Origin: Ruminococcus sp. UBA6407
Lineage (GTDB): Bacteria; Bacillota; Clostridia; Oscillospirales; Ruminococcaceae
Length of the DNA stretch: 64,000 nt
Assembly: GCA_002438605.1 (NCBI GenBank)
Contig: DJPR01000002.1
Span: 89,693 to 153,692 of the forward strand
Direction: 5' to 3'
Part shown: positions 20,006-29,775 of the stretch, one piece after another
Layout: each line of letters opens with the position of its first letter
How positions within the stretch are numbered: position 1 is the first letter of the stretch
Position numbers and translations under genes: made by a program
Notes under the pieces: model-generated
Databases searched by the model: none
Told to the model about the DNA's origin: nothing
The model's input: only the letters and a program-made list of their open reading frames with translations

Positions 20006-20427
20006 TACTGCTCCCCTCCTTGCTCTTTACAAATAAATTTACACTTGATAGGAAGCTTGTGCATAGCAAGACGCATAGCTTCTCTTGCAGTTTCCTCCGG
20101 AACACCCTGAATCTCAAAGAGAACTCTGCCCGGCTTTACAACTGCAACCCAGTATTCAGGAGTACCTTTACCGGAACCCATTCTGGTGCCCATAGGCTTT
20201 TTTGATACAGGCTTATCAGGGAAAATCTTGATCCAAACCTGACCGCCTCTCTTGATATAACGTGTCATAGCGATACGAGCAGATTCAATCTGATTGGAAG
20301 TAATCCAAGCAGGTTCAAGTGCCTGAATGCCGAAATCACCGTAAGTGACTTTATTGCCTCTGTATGCCTTACCTTTCATATTGCCTCTGTGGGCTCTGCG
20401 GTATTTAACTCTTTTTGGAAGCAGCAT
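20005..20427 (-). CDS. rplP: 50S ribosomal protein L16
   Basis: A 140-residue protein near the A-site tRNA. It begins [20 protein letters not shown] and contains [19 protein letters not shown] and [19 protein letters not shown]. One-base overlaps with both rpsC and rpmC indicate translational coupling. Confidence 0.98.
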   Translation of the reverse strand: MLLPKRVKYRRAHRGNMKGKAYRGNKVTYGDFGIQALEPAWITSNQIESARIAMTRYIKRGGQVWIKIFPDKPVSKKPMGTRMGSGKGTPEYWVAVVKPGRVLFEIQGVPEETAREAMRLAMHKLPIKCKFICKEQGGEQ

Positions 20428-21203
20428 TACTGATTACCTCCTTCTCTTTTATTTTCACGACCCTTAAAGTTGTTGTTGCGTCTGTTGCCGTTTCTGTCAT
20501 CGCGACGCTTTCTTTCAGGTCTGTCGTTCTTCTTTTCAAACTTTTCTCTCTGTGCAGCAGCCTTAGCAGCGTCACCCTTGAGAACTTCGCCCTTATAAAT
20601 CCATACCTTTACGCCAAGACGTCCGTATGTTGTATGAGCTTCTGCTGTACCGTAGTCAATATCAGCACGGATTGTCTGAAGCGGAATAGTACCTTCATGG
20701 TAGCTTTCTGCTCTTGCGATTTCTGCACCGCCGAGACGGCCTGAAACTCTTGTCTTAATACCCTTAGCACCAAGACGCATTGCTCTGCCAATTGACTGCT
20801 TCATAGCACGTCTGAATGAAATTCTGTTTTCAAGATCAAGAGCAATCTTTTCAGCAACAAGCTGAGCGTCCATATCAGGCTGCTTAACTTCAATAATGTT
20901 GATGAAAACCTGCTTCTTCATCATAGCCTCGAGCTTAACACGAAGCTTATCGATTTCTGCACCGCCTCTGCCGATTACAATACCCGGCTTAGCACAGTGA
21001 ATGTGGATTCTAACCTTATCAGCGAAACGCTCGATTTCAATCTTTGGAACACCTGCTGCATACAAGCTCTTCTTAATATAGTTACGAACGTTGTAGTCCT
21101 CAACAAGAGTGTCGCCAAATTCTGCCTTATTCGCAAACCAGCGAGAATCCCAATCCTTTATAACGCCAACACGAAGACCGTGTGGATTAACTTTCTGGCC
21201 CAT
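20427..21203 (-). CDS. rpsC: 30S ribosomal protein S3 with basic C-terminal extension
   Basis: A mRNA-entry protein with helicase function, 258 residues. It begins [20 protein letters not shown], carries a KH domain ([15 protein letters not shown]) and ends its normal core near [10 protein letters not shown]. About 45 further residues rich in Arg, Lys, Asn and Gly follow, likely disordered and RNA-binding. Such tails vary between genera; the usual length is near 210-230. Confidence 0.97.
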   Translation of the reverse strand: MGQKVNPHGLRVGVIKDWDSRWFANKAEFGDTLVEDYNVRNYIKKSLYAAGVPKIEIERFADKVRIHIHCAKPGIVIGRGGAEIDKLRVKLEAMMKKQVFINIIEVKQPDMDAQLVAEKIALDLENRISFRRAMKQSIGRAMRLGAKGIKTRVSGRLGGAEIARAESYHEGTIPLQTIRADIDYGTAEAHTTYGRLGVKVWIYKGEVLKGDAAKAAAQREKFEKKNDRPERKRRDDRNGNRRNNNFKGRENKREGGNQ

Positions 21204-21222
21204 TACTTAAACCTCCTTGGGA

Positions 21223-21558
21223 TTATTCTTTTTCTTTAAGAACAATTGTGATGTGTGATGTTCTCTTTAAAATACGATATGCTCTGCCTTGTGCTCTTGG
21301 CATAATTCTCTTCATGATAGGACCCGGTGTTACGAAACATTCAGCAACATAAAGGCTGTCCTTATCCATGTTGTTATTATTTTCAGCATTTGCCATAGCG
21401 GACTTCAAAAGCTTAGCAATAATTGGACTTGCTGCCTTTGGAGTAAGATCTAATGTAGCCAATGCAATATCTACAGGCTTGTTTCTGATGAGATCAAGAA
21501 CAATCTGTACTTTTCTTGGTGAGATACGAGCATTTCTTAAATAAGCTCTTGCTTCCAT
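21223..21558 (-). CDS. rplV: 50S ribosomal protein L22
   Basis: A 111-residue protein whose loop lines the exit tunnel. It has [20 protein letters not shown] and the tunnel loop [20 protein letters not shown]. It lies between rpsS and rpsC. Confidence 0.98.
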   Translation of the reverse strand: MEARAYLRNARISPRKVQIVLDLIRNKPVDIALATLDLTPKAASPIIAKLLKSAMANAENNNNMDKDSLYVAECFVTPGPIMKRIMPRAQGRAYRILKRTSHITIVLKEKE

Positions 21559-21575
21559 CTGAACTCCTCCTTCCG

Positions 21576-21860
21576 CTATTTCTTACCGTTATTTGATGTC
21601 TTTGAACCAGCGTGGCCCTTGTAGGTTCTTGTTGGTGCAAATTCACCGAGCTTGTGACCTACCATATCTTCTGTTACATATACAGGCACATGCTTACGAC
21701 CGTCATGTACTGCAAATGTGTGTCCTACAAAATCAGGGAAAATTGTTGATGAACGGCTCCAGGTTTTAAGAACTTTCTTTTCACCTGCTTCATTCATAGC
21801 CATAACCCTCTTAAGAAGAACCTCCTGGACATAAGGTCCCTTTTTAATGCTTCTGCTCAT
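21576..21860 (-). CDS. rpsS: 30S ribosomal protein S19
   Basis: A 94-residue small-subunit head protein. It begins [19 protein letters not shown] and contains the conserved [20 protein letters not shown] and [18 protein letters not shown]. Confidence 0.98.
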   Translation of the reverse strand: MSRSIKKGPYVQEVLLKRVMAMNEAGEKKVLKTWSRSSTIFPDFVGHTFAVHDGRKHVPVYVTEDMVGHKLGEFAPTRTYKGHAGSKTSNNGKK

Positions 21861-21881
21861 TAATCAGTTCCTCCTTTCAGA

Positions 21882-22715
21882 TTATTTACCGTTGCGGCGT
21901 TTTACGATGAACTTATCTGTTCTGTGATGCTTCTTACGAGTCTTGTAACCAAGAGCAGGTTTGCCCCAAGGTGTTACAGGTCCCGGACGTCCTACAGGTG
22001 ACTTACCTTCACCACCACCGTGTGGGTGATCGCATGGGTTCATTACAGAACCTCTTACAGTAGGTCTCCAGCCCATGTTACGAACACGGCCTGCTTTACC
22101 ATAGTTAACGTTCTCGTGGTCAATGTTTGAAACCTGACCGATTGAAGCCTTGCAATTGATCGGAACTTTTCTCATTTCTCCTGAAGGAAGTCTAACGAGA
22201 GCATAAGTTTCTTCTTTACCCATAAGCTGAGCCATATTTCCTGCTGAACGAACGAGCTGAGCGCCCTTTCCAGGATAAAGCTCAATAGCATGAATAAATG
22301 TACCAACCGGAATATCTGAAAGCTTAAGTGCATTACCTGGCTTGATGTCAGCTTCTGAACCTGACTGAACCTTGTCGCCAACCTTAAGACCATTTGGTGC
22401 GAGAATATATCTCTTTTCACCGTCTTCATACTGAACGAGAGCGATGAATGCACTTCTGTTCGGATCGTATTCAAGAGTCATAACTGTAGCAGTCATGTTA
22501 TCCTTGTCACGCTTGAAATCTATGATACGGTACTTTCTTCTGTTACCGCCGCCTCTATGGCGAACTGTAATTCTTCCGTAGCTGTTTCTGCCTGATTTCT
22601 TCTTCATTGGCTCAAGCAGACTTTTCTCCGGAGCAACCTTAGACAACTGTGAGTAATCAGTAACTGTCATCTGACGACGTGATGGAGTTGTCGGTTTATA
22701 GGATTTAATTGCCAT
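21882..22715 (-). CDS. rplB: 50S ribosomal protein L2
   Basis: A 277-residue protein close to the peptidyl transferase centre. The diagnostic C-terminal stretch [20 protein letters not shown] contains the conserved functional histidine. It follows rplW by 69 nt, a slightly wider gap than its neighbours. Confidence 0.98.
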   Translation of the reverse strand: MAIKSYKPTTPSRRQMTVTDYSQLSKVAPEKSLLEPMKKKSGRNSYGRITVRHRGGGNRRKYRIIDFKRDKDNMTATVMTLEYDPNRSAFIALVQYEDGEKRYILAPNGLKVGDKVQSGSEADIKPGNALKLSDIPVGTFIHAIELYPGKGAQLVRSAGNMAQLMGKEETYALVRLPSGEMRKVPINCKASIGQVSNIDHENVNYGKAGRVRNMGWRPTVRGSVMNPCDHPHGGGEGKSPVGRPGPVTPWGKPALGYKTRKKHHRTDKFIVKRRNGK

Positions 22716-22784
22716 TTATTTCACTCCTTAAAATGCGTTTTTGCGGGAGCATTACTCCCATACTTTGCTGATCTGTATTATTTA

Positions 22785-23078
22785 TTAATACATACCATCG
22801 AAGAATTCAATTGTCTTAGAATCAGATGTCAAAGTAACAATTGCTTTCTTCCAGTCAGCTGTTTTGCCAACGAATCTGCCGACACGCTTAACACGTCCTC
22901 TGCAATTCATTGTGTTAACCTTAGCAACCTTAACGCCGAAAAGCTTTTCAACAGCATCTGCTATTTCAACCTTGTTAGCATCTTTAGCTACCTTAAAGGT
23001 GTACTTTCCAACCTGAAGACCATCAATGCTCTTTTCTGTGATAACAGGCTTTAAAATAATATCCTGTGGTGCTTTCAT
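22785..23078 (-). CDS. rplW: 50S ribosomal protein L23
   Basis: A 97-residue protein at the tunnel exit that docks trigger factor and SRP. It has [20 protein letters not shown] and [19 protein letters not shown]. It overlaps rplD by one base. Confidence 0.98.
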   Translation of the reverse strand: MKAPQDIILKPVITEKSIDGLQVGKYTFKVAKDANKVEIADAVEKLFGVKVAKVNTMNCRGRVKRVGRFVGKTADWKKAIVTLTSDSKTIEFFDGMY

Positions 23079-23701
23079 TATGCGTACACCTCCTCGATTT
23101 TACCGATAGCATTCTTTACAATGATAAACTTATCATAATTAAGAATGTCATATACATTAAGTGTATTTACAGCAGCTGTCTTAACACCAGGGATGTTAGC
23201 AGCACTCTTTACAATCTTCTGATCTGCTTCAGCAGTTACGATAAGAGCCTTACCGTCAACATTAAGTGCCTTAAGCATTTCAACAACAGTCTTTGTCTTG
23301 TAGTTCTCAAGAGTAAGAGCATCAAGAACGATAAAATTGTTGTCTAAAACCTTAGTAGAAAGTGCAGACTTCATAGCAAGTCTTCTGACCTTCTTATTAA
23401 GTGTGTAGCTGTAGCTTCTTGGCTTAGGACCGAGAGCCACACCGCCGTGATACCACTGAGGAGCACGAATTGAACCCTGTCTTGCATGACCTGTTCCCTT
23501 TTGTCTCCATGGCTTTCTGCCACCGCCTCTTACTTCTGTTCTTGTAAGAGTTGACTGTGTACCCTGACGCTGATTTGCAAGATAGTTTACAACCATTGCA
23601 TGCATAACAGCTTCATTAGGAGTAATTCCGAAAACAGCTTCTGAAAGCTCTGTTTCTGAAACCTTATTACCTGTCATATCAAAAACTGAAATTGTTGACA
23701 T
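23078..23701 (-). CDS. rplD: 50S ribosomal protein L4
   Basis: A 207-residue large-subunit assembly protein; in some bacteria it also represses the S10 operon through the leader. It contains the tunnel-loop signature [20 protein letters not shown]. It is coupled to rplW by a one-base overlap. Confidence 0.98.
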   Translation of the reverse strand: MSTISVFDMTGNKVSETELSEAVFGITPNEAVMHAMVVNYLANQRQGTQSTLTRTEVRGGGRKPWRQKGTGHARQGSIRAPQWYHGGVALGPKPRSYSYTLNKKVRRLAMKSALSTKVLDNNFIVLDALTLENYKTKTVVEMLKALNVDGKALIVTAEADQKIVKSAANIPGVKTAAVNTLNVYDILNYDKFIIVKNAIGKIEEVYA

Positions 23702-23718
23702 TTATGCTTCCTCCTTCC

Positions 23719-24354
23719 TTAAGCCTTTACGCTGTCAATGATGCAAACAATTCCGCCCTTAGGACCCGGAACAGCACCCTTGATTGCGATGAGATTATTT
23801 TCTTCGTCTATTTTAACGATTTCGAGGTTTTGAACTGTAACCTGCTCAGCACCCATGTGACCCGGCATACCCTTGCCCTTGAAGATTCTTGAAGGTGAAG
23901 AACAAGCACCCATAGAACCTGCTTCTCTGTGAACAGGACCTGTACCGTGAGTTTCCTTGAGTCTGTGCTGATTGTGACGCTTGATAGCACCTGCAAAGCC
24001 TTTACCTTTGCTTGTACCGCTTACATCAACAATGTCACCGACTGTAAATGTATCAGCCTTAATGATATCGCCTACGTTAAGTGAATCGCAGTCTTCAAAT
24101 CTGAATTCCTTGAGTGTCTTCTTGCAGGCAACATCAGCCTTGTCAAAGTGACCTTTCATAGGCTTGTTCATTCTCTGAACCTTAACATCGCCAAAGCCGA
24201 GCTGAAGTGCAGCGTAACCATCGTTATCAACAGTTTTCTTCTGAACAACAACGCATGGACCGGCTTCTACAACTGTTACAGGAATAACTTTTCCTGCTTC
24301 ATCATCAAAAATCTGAGTCATACCGATTTTTTTACCGATAATACCTTTTTGCAT
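23719..24354 (-). CDS. rplC: 50S ribosomal protein L3
   Basis: A 211-residue protein near the peptidyl transferase centre. It begins [20 protein letters not shown] and contains [20 protein letters not shown] and [21 protein letters not shown] 96-nt gap with small hairpins separates it from rpsJ. Confidence 0.98.
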   Translation of the reverse strand: MQKGIIGKKIGMTQIFDDEAGKVIPVTVVEAGPCVVVQKKTVDNDGYAALQLGFGDVKVQRMNKPMKGHFDKADVACKKTLKEFRFEDCDSLNVGDIIKADTFTVGDIVDVSGTSKGKGFAGAIKRHNQHRLKETHGTGPVHREAGSMGACSSPSRIFKGKGMPGHMGAEQVTVQNLEIVKIDEENNLIAIKGAVPGPKGGIVCIIDSVKA

Positions 24355-24379
24355 TTTGCATTTCCTCCTGTTAGGTTAT

Positions 24380-24421
24380 TGGTTGACTTTGTCAACATGA
24401 CCGGCGGTTTACCGCCATCCC
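24380..24421 (-). repeat. Paired small hairpins between rpsJ and rplC
   Basis: The intergenic gap holds two adjoining inverted repeats, gttgac/gtcaac (24383-24397) and ggcgg/ccgcc (24404-24418). Neither is followed by a T-run on the minus strand. They may stabilise the transcript or set the expression ratio of S10 to the downstream genes. Confidence 0.4.
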
Positions 24422-24450
24422 GTAATCAATACGGTTTGCAGAGCAGTAAT

Positions 24451-24765
24451 TTACTTAACTTCCATTACTACGTCTACGCCTGCAGGGATTTCAAGCTTAT
24501 CAAGAGCAGCTGTTGTTTTATCAGTTGGTCTGATAACATCAATAAGACGCTTATGAGTTCTCATTTCAAACTGCTCACGGCTGTCCTTGTACTTGTGTAC
24601 AGCACGGAGAATTGTAACTACTTCCTTATCTGTCGGAAGTGGAATAGGACCTGAAACTCTGGCACCGCTTCTCTTAGCTGCCTCTACGATCTTAGCTGCT
24701 GCAATATCAACTGTAGCATGATCGTATCCCTTAATCTTAAATCTGATTTTTTCATTGACTGCCAC
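24451..24765 (-). CDS. rpsJ: 30S ribosomal protein S10
   Basis: The first gene of the operon, 104 residues; S10 also works in transcription antitermination with NusB. It begins (V/M)[19 protein letters not shown] and contains [20 protein letters not shown] and [14 protein letters not shown]. The start is a GTG at 24765 with AAGGAGG eight nt upstream. A longer frame from 24819 would include the ribosome binding site and part of the leader, so it is rejected. Confidence 0.97.
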   Translation of the reverse strand: MAVNEKIRFKIKGYDHATVDIAAAKIVEAAKRSGARVSGPIPLPTDKEVVTILRAVHKYKDSREQFEMRTHKRLIDVIRPTDKTTAALDKLEIPAGVDVVMEVK

Positions 24766-25087
24766 TGTTTTCGCCTCCTTGAAAATATTTTGCGGGGGCG
24801 GGAACCATTTGATATACACGTTTCCGTGTGTATCGTGCTGCTCTTATAAAAAAACTCGGAAACCATTTTGATTTTCCGAGAAAAAGAACACATAGTAACA
24901 CAATCATGGCATAGCACATGCATACGCAAGCTGCAAGCTCAAAAACCACAAACTGTGTTCAATATTCCCTTTCGCCCGGTTTTAAATCGGACATACTCCA
25001 CGAAAATTACCTGACAAACCGTCAGCAACCTTTCGCTTCCACGCATATCTTGTTGCAATCAGTCGATACAGTTTTACCGCACTCGAC
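24766..25087 (-). ncRNA. S10 operon leader RNA with terminator-like attenuator
   Basis: About 320 nt lie between the predicted transcription start and rpsJ, with no credible ORF. On the minus strand a textbook terminator (stem CTCGGAAA/TTTCCGAG, 24880-24855, then seven T to 24848) stands about 80 nt before the start codon. A second hairpin (24833-24812) follows. Ribosomal proteins of other bacteria control S10 operons through the leader, and S10-type leaders have been described in Clostridia. Assignment to a named leader family needs a covariance search. Confidence 0.6.
24848..24880 (-). terminator. Attenuator hairpin in the S10 leader
   Basis: An 8-bp perfect stem (24855-24862 with 24873-24880) and a run of seven T in the minus-strand direction, placed after the promoter and before rpsJ. 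Because a full operon lies beyond it, it must be read through in some conditions, which suggests regulated attenuation. Confidence 0.7.
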
Positions 25088-25135
25088 TTGTAAATTATAT
25101 CACATTGATACAGAATTTGCAAGAGTGCGGTAAAA
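25072..25135 (-). promoter_or_regulatory. S10 operon promoter framed by a perfect inverted repeat
   Basis: On the minus strand TTGCAA (25122-25117), a 17-nt spacer and TATAAT (25099-25094) form a strong sigma-A promoter. A perfect 13-bp inverted repeat, ttttaccgcactc at 25072-25084 and its complement at 25123-25135, brackets it. One arm abuts the -35 element and the other covers roughly +3 to +15. This looks like a two-site operator; the binding factor is unknown. Confidence 0.75.
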
Positions 25136-25172
25136 ATTTATTTGTAAACTTTTTGTGAACGTTGAAAATCAT

Positions 25173-26927
25173 TTAATCAGATGAATCAGTCATATCAACT
25201 GTATTAAGGAATGAGGCTGGGTCATAGCACATACCAAAGTATCTTACTTCAAAATGACAATGACTTCCAAACGAATTTCCTGTATTACCAACAGCAGCTA
25301 TAAGCTGACCTCGTGTAACAGTCTGACCTGCCGTAACATAAAGAGCACTGCAATGACCATAGACCGTTTCATATCCGTCGAGGTGGTCGATCATTACAAA
25401 GTAGCCGTATCCTCCCGGATTCCAGCCTGCTGATACCACTATGCCTTCCCTTCCCGCATATATATCAGTGCCTTCAGGAGCAGCAATATCAAGGCCCTTA
25501 TGATTTCTGTCACTTATAAATGTATCACTCACATATCCGCCGTCAACAGGCCAGCCAAATTCTCCTGTACCGTAAAGTTTTGTTGCTGAGCTTGACGGCT
25601 TTGCGGTATATGTTCCCACACCGATCTGTTCAACTACAGGTTCTTTGATAACAGTAGAATTTACAACAGTTCTGGAACGCTCAATTCCGTCCACATACAA
25701 AACCTCTATACTGTTTTTCTTCTCACCCTTTTCACCCTTTACCAATATTTCACTCACGCCAACATTAAGTGAACTGGTTTCAACCTCCATAGTCGAATAA
25801 TCTATGAAGCTTACAATTTCAAGGTCACGAACATATTGAATAGGCAAAAAGCTCTCAGTTTCGGTTACGGTTAAAATATTGCCCTGAGAAATACCGTCAG
25901 CAGCATAAGGATTAAGCTCATAAAACTCTTCCAATTCCATATTGAATTTCTGACATATAACAAGTGCAGAATCACCTGTCTGAGCAACATAGGCTGCTTT
26001 ATTTTTCTTACTTGCCGTAAGTTTTTTTATAGCATCATCTTCTGAAACTATACTGTCCGCAAGATAAATTCCATGATTGTACTCAACTTTATTTTTAAAG
26101 GCTATATTTCTTATATTTCCATCAGCTCTATAATTTACAAGAACATCAGTCAAAGCATCCTCAACAGGAGTTTTATTTTTTACAGCTCCTATAAATTCAC
26201 CGTCAATATAAATTCCATATGCCTCAGTAAGTTCTCTTTCAGATTCACTTAACAGTTTATTTGCCAACTGAACCGAATTATAATACTGTTCATCATCTGA
26301 AACTATTTTCAAGGAAAGCTTAGGAGAAAACTGTACCGCTTCCTTGCCGTTTACATAAGAAACTCTTTGATGAACTTCTCTTGCAGCTTCATCATATTCG
26401 GATTCATCAGAAATTACACCTATTTCTTTCCCGTTGTACTCAACGCATATTCCATATTCAAGTCCTGAGCCGTATTTTACAACGCCAATAAAAAATGCAA
26501 CCGACAAAATAGGAAGTATATAGTTAAAGGCAGTATAAAACATTCCATTTTCTCCAAAAAGATAAATGAAACTGCTTTTTACAATCTCCTTTTTATATTC
26601 CTTTCCGCCTTGCTTTTTAGCGTTTCTGACAGACTTCTGAAGGTCAGCCGTTGCGTCCATTCTTTCTTTAAAAGGAGATATCAGGATTGATACAACCAAA
26701 CATATCAATGTCCATACACCTTTAAAAATTTCAGCAATTACATATCCGACAGCCCGTAAGAACTTTATCAGCAAAAGCAAAACAGCCGCAGCAATCTTTG
26801 CCCCGCCAAGTCCCATCATTGCAAAAATATTTATAATCGATTTATATATCTTTTTCAAGATTGATTTTTCTTTTTTATGCTTATTTGAAGGTTCTGAATT
26901 ATAATTCTCCATAAATTCATTATCCAT
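25173..26927 (-). CDS. Membrane-anchored LysM-G5-M23 cell-wall peptidase
   Basis: A predicted peptidoglycan endopeptidase of 584 residues. An N-terminal cytosolic/basic part with hydrophobic segments (about 35-80) and a membrane helix near 135-150 is followed by a LysM-like domain (QTGDSALVICQKF to GNILTV), a G5 domain (SEILVKGEKGEKKNSIEV) and a C-terminal M23 domain. The zinc site shows RNHKGLDIAAPEG (His, Asp), YGHC and GSHCHFEVR. The start at 26927 is chosen because GGGAG lies 8 nt upstream; an in-frame GTG at 26945 overlaps that site. Family members process the wall or activate sporulation signals; the role here is open. Confidence 0.87.
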   Translation of the reverse strand: MDNEFMENYNSEPSNKHKKEKSILKKIYKSIINIFAMMGLGGAKIAAAVLLLLIKFLRAVGYVIAEIFKGVWTLICLVVSILISPFKERMDATADLQKSVRNAKKQGGKEYKKEIVKSSFIYLFGENGMFYTAFNYILPILSVAFFIGVVKYGSGLEYGICVEYNGKEIGVISDESEYDEAAREVHQRVSYVNGKEAVQFSPKLSLKIVSDDEQYYNSVQLANKLLSESERELTEAYGIYIDGEFIGAVKNKTPVEDALTDVLVNYRADGNIRNIAFKNKVEYNHGIYLADSIVSEDDAIKKLTASKKNKAAYVAQTGDSALVICQKFNMELEEFYELNPYAADGISQGNILTVTETESFLPIQYVRDLEIVSFIDYSTMEVETSSLNVGVSEILVKGEKGEKKNSIEVLYVDGIERSRTVVNSTVIKEPVVEQIGVGTYTAKPSSSATKLYGTGEFGWPVDGGYVSDTFISDRNHKGLDIAAPEGTDIYAGREGIVVSAGWNPGGYGYFVMIDHLDGYETVYGHCSALYVTAGQTVTRGQLIAAVGNTGNSFGSHCHFEVRYFGMCYDPASFLNTVDMTDSSD

Positions 26928-26976
26928 TATCACAGCTCCCTTCACTTACTATAAAATTTACGGCAACACCGCTGTA

Positions 26977-27444
26977 TTATTTCATATGATAACTGTAATC
27001 AAGCATATCTGCACTATAATTTTTTGTTGCTTCAAGAAACGGCAGAACTGACTTTTTAGCTCCCTCAAGATCATGTTCCCTATAGTTTCCGCACTCCTTT
27101 TCGCTCACACCCGGAATTTCACCGTTATATGAAGCAATATATTCAAAAGAATCCCTTACAATTCGGATTGCTTTTTCAGGATCAAGATTTCTTGTAAGAA
27201 AATAAAATCCTGTACGGCAGCCCATTGGTCCTACATATATAATGTTATCTGAAAATTCAGTGTTTCGTGCATACGTCGCAAAAAGATGTTCTATTGTATG
27301 AATTGCGGGATATTCAAGATACCTGCCGCCATTAGGTTTAGCCATTCTTACATCATATGTAGTAATATCACCGTCAATTCGTGATGTATACATTCCTATG
27401 CCGAATTTCGTGTGATCCACTTCAAAACTTTTAATTCTTTCCAT
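26977..27444 (-). CDS. luxS: S-ribosylhomocysteine lyase LuxS
   Basis: Converts S-ribosylhomocysteine to homocysteine plus the autoinducer-2 precursor DPD. The 155-residue protein has the metal site HTIEH (His49, His53) with Cys118 in KECGNY, the base Glu52 and the catalytic Cys76 in PMGCRTGF. All key residues are present. GGAGGG lies 7 nt before the ATG. It overlaps the upstream pseudouridine synthase by 14 nt. No pfs/mtnN or other methyl-cycle gene lies beside it. Confidence 0.96.
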   Translation of the reverse strand: MERIKSFEVDHTKFGIGMYTSRIDGDITTYDVRMAKPNGGRYLEYPAIHTIEHLFATYARNTEFSDNIIYVGPMGCRTGFYFLTRNLDPEKAIRIVRDSFEYIASYNGEIPGVSEKECGNYREHDLEGAKKSVLPFLEATKNYSADMLDYSYHMK

Positions 27445-28306
27445 TTTCTTTCCCTCCGTACTGTTTGAATAAGTTTAATATGTCGCTGCTTATTGGTATT
27501 GTTATTTTTAAATTTTCGTTCGTGACAGGCTCTGTAAATTCCATTTTTCCACAGTGAAGTGCCTGTCTCTGTATATGCTCAAGACTTCCGCCGTACATAT
27601 CATCACCTGCCAGTGCATGTCCGATATAAAAAAAATGTACTCTTATCTGATGAGTTCTGCCTGTTTCAAGATGAATTTCCGCAAGTGAATGTCCGTTGGC
27701 ATATTCAAGTCTTTTATAGTGAGTTACAGCATGCTGTCCATGCGGACTGACACAACGCAGAATTATTGTTTCGTCTTTACGGGCAATCGGCAGATTTATT
27801 GTTCCCTGTTCGTTAATCTCACCCTCAACGGCGGCATAATATACTTTTTTTATGTTATGCTGTAGTACCTTTGCACTAAATGGATTCTTAGCAACTGCAC
27901 AAAGTCCTGACGTATCTCTGTCAAGGCGGTTTATCGGACGAAATGTCAGTTTTGGATAAAGATACGCAAAGTAATTGCCCAAGGTATCTCCCTGATGCTT
28001 TATTGATGGATGTACAGGCATACCGCTTGGCTTATCAAAAATAACAACATTTTCATTTTCAAAAGCAATTCTTACATCAAGTTCACCATTAGGTTCAAGA
28101 AAGCTGTTATCATCAAGCCTCAGCAATATCTCGTCTCCATTATATACAAAGTCAATGCTCCTGATTGTTTCTCCGTTTCGTGTTATACCGTTTTCCTGAC
28201 GTTTAAGCTTTGTCAGCAGGCGGCGTGAAACTCCCTGACTTCCAAGCAGAAAGCTTTGCAGTGTTATTGGTCTTTCTGTTTCCACTTTGAATTTCAATCC
28301 ATTCAT
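27431..28306 (-). CDS. RluA-family pseudouridine synthase
   Basis: Isomerises uridine in rRNA or tRNA. The 291-residue protein has an N-terminal S4-like RNA-binding part and the catalytic motif RLDRDTSG with Asp129; the position usually His before RLD is Asn here. Later motifs LETGRTHQIRVH and GDDMYGG are canonical. AAGGAGG lies 9 nt before the ATG. The first 104 nt overlap the end of the upstream membrane-protein gene in another frame. The substrate cannot be assigned from sequence alone. Confidence 0.92.
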   Translation of the reverse strand: MNGLKFKVETERPITLQSFLLGSQGVSRRLLTKLKRQENGITRNGETIRSIDFVYNGDEILLRLDDNSFLEPNGELDVRIAFENENVVIFDKPSGMPVHPSIKHQGDTLGNYFAYLYPKLTFRPINRLDRDTSGLCAVAKNPFSAKVLQHNIKKVYYAAVEGEINEQGTINLPIARKDETIILRCVSPHGQHAVTHYKRLEYANGHSLAEIHLETGRTHQIRVHFFYIGHALAGDDMYGGSLEHIQRQALHCGKMEFTEPVTNENLKITIPISSDILNLFKQYGGKENGKN

Positions 28307-29066
28307 TATACTCCACCTCCTTGATGCTTATATTAATATAAAGTGATAGGGACATGAAAAGTCCTGAAATCAAAAACGGTATAGTAACAATAAGGCACAT
28401 AGGAATCAGATAAAGCAAAAGCATTTTCAGAAGTCCTCTTCTTCGTCCCTTCATTATCTTAAATGAATTAAAGATAAGCCTGAACGGACTGCATTTAACA
28501 TCTCTCAGCATTAAAAACGGTACTGCCGTCATTCCAAGCATAGTCCACAGCCACAGAAATATTGATAAAACAGTCATCGAAAAGCAATGTACAGCATAAA
28601 ACAAGCTAACGCTGTCGCCCTTGCCAAACAAATCAGCTGAAAAGGCTGCAAAAACCGCAACCGGCAAAAAGGTTATCAAAAGGACCGCTTTTTTGCAAAT
28701 AAATATCGAGATACATTTAAATGCAAGTCGGAAATCCGACAAAATCTCAGCAATGCTGTATATTTTAATTTTCTCATCACAGCAAAATCCTGTAAACCAA
28801 CCCCATACTGCAAAAGATACTGGGGCTGCAGCTGCATACTTTAATAATGTACAGGCGAACACAAAAAGCTGCCATAAGCTGTTGTCAGCTGAAAAAAGTT
28901 CCGCAGGCGAAATATCAGTACAATAGAGTATGATACTTGCGGCAGCAGCTTCTGCAAGCCGAAAAAACAAAAATATGCATATCAGAGAAGATGCCGAAGT
29001 AAATGCCTTTAAATTTCTTTTTTTCAGAAGTGAAGAACTGTAATTGATAAGTGAAGCTGTTTTCAC
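28203..29066 (-). CDS. Multi-pass membrane protein of unknown function
   Basis: A 287-residue protein with about six hydrophobic helices (near residues 25-45, 65-92, 112-142, 155-185 and 210-245). The arrangement of amphipathic loops resembles the broad DUF975 group, but recognition is not firm. The start is a GTG at 29066 with GAGGTGG upstream. Its last 35 codons overlap rluA and encode a hydrophilic tail, unusual for this kind of protein. It may be a gene whose original stop was lost. Confidence 0.65.
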   Translation of the reverse strand: MKTASLINYSSSLLKKRNLKAFTSASSLICIFLFFRLAEAAAASIILYCTDISPAELFSADNSLWQLFVFACTLLKYAAAAPVSFAVWGWFTGFCCDEKIKIYSIAEILSDFRLAFKCISIFICKKAVLLITFLPVAVFAAFSADLFGKGDSVSLFYAVHCFSMTVLSIFLWLWTMLGMTAVPFLMLRDVKCSPFRLIFNSFKIMKGRRRGLLKMLLLYLIPMCLIVTIPFLISGLFMSLSLYINISIKEVEYNEWIEIQSGNRKTNNTAKLSAWKSGSFTPPADKA

Positions 29067-29127
29067 CTTGCCACCTCGTATTTCAAATCATAATATTATA
29101 TGAATATACTAGGCAGTTTTTTTCAAT

Positions 29128-29775
29128 TTATTCAAATTCTTCATTTTCTTCAATGCCTATTTTCTCATACGGAACAACTCCAAGGATTTCAAAAGCCTGT
29201 GATTGCTGCCACATTTTAGCTGTCACAATTATCTCAAAGCCCTCTCCTGTAGGACACGATATTTCCTTCGGGTCAATTTTAGGAAGTCCGAAGCAGGAAA
29301 GCATATTTGAAATAATGCCTGCATGAGTTATAACCGCACTGTGAGTTATTCCGTCATTCATCATGTCCATTATTATTTCATGAAGTGCTTTATATGTGCG
29401 AACACAAAGCTCCTCCATGCTCTCTCCGCTTGGTGCTCTTTTATCCATGCCGCCTTTAAGCCATTCCTTATAATCCTGTCTGTTAATCAGCTCATCAACA
29501 CTTTTACCCTCAAATTCACCAAAATTCAGTTCTATCAAATCTTCAACCACACAAAGCTCTGCACTTGGAAAAAGAATATCAGCAGTTTCAGTACACCTTC
29601 TCAGCGGTGAAGAATAAACTCTGTGTACATGAGGATACTCAAACTCTTCCATTTTACTGCAAAGTTCACTTTCGCCCTTAGCCGAAAGCGGCAGATCAGT
29701 TCTTCCTATGTAAATGCCTTTTTCATTTGCTTCTGTCAATCCATGACGTATTAAACTAATTCTATATCCTTTCAT
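29128..29775 (-). CDS. Histidine phosphatase superfamily protein (CobC/PGAM-like)
   Basis: A 215-residue phosphatase with the catalytic RHG motif (SLIRHGLTEAN), the second arginine in SSPLRRCTETA, the acid Glu in LNFGEFEGKS and the second histidine in VITHAG. This family includes alpha-ribazole phosphatase and phosphoglycerate-mutase-like enzymes; the substrate is not clear. The start at 29775 has GAGG 5 nt upstream. It is transcribed away from the XRE regulator gene. Confidence 0.88.
   Translation of the reverse strand: MKGYRISLIRHGLTEANEKGIYIGRTDLPLSAKGESELCSKMEEFEYPHVHRVYSSPLRRCTETADILFPSAELCVVEDLIELNFGEFEGKSVDELINRQDYKEWLKGGMDKRAPSGESMEELCVRTYKALHEIIMDMMNDGITHSAVITHAGIISNMLSCFGLPKIDPKEISCPTGEGFEIIVTAKMWQQSQAFEILGVVPYEKIGIEENEEFE

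Noticed and set aside
24148..24654. 168-codon plus-strand ORF
   Set aside because: Antisense to rplC and rpsJ and across their gap; composition mirrors the complementary strand.
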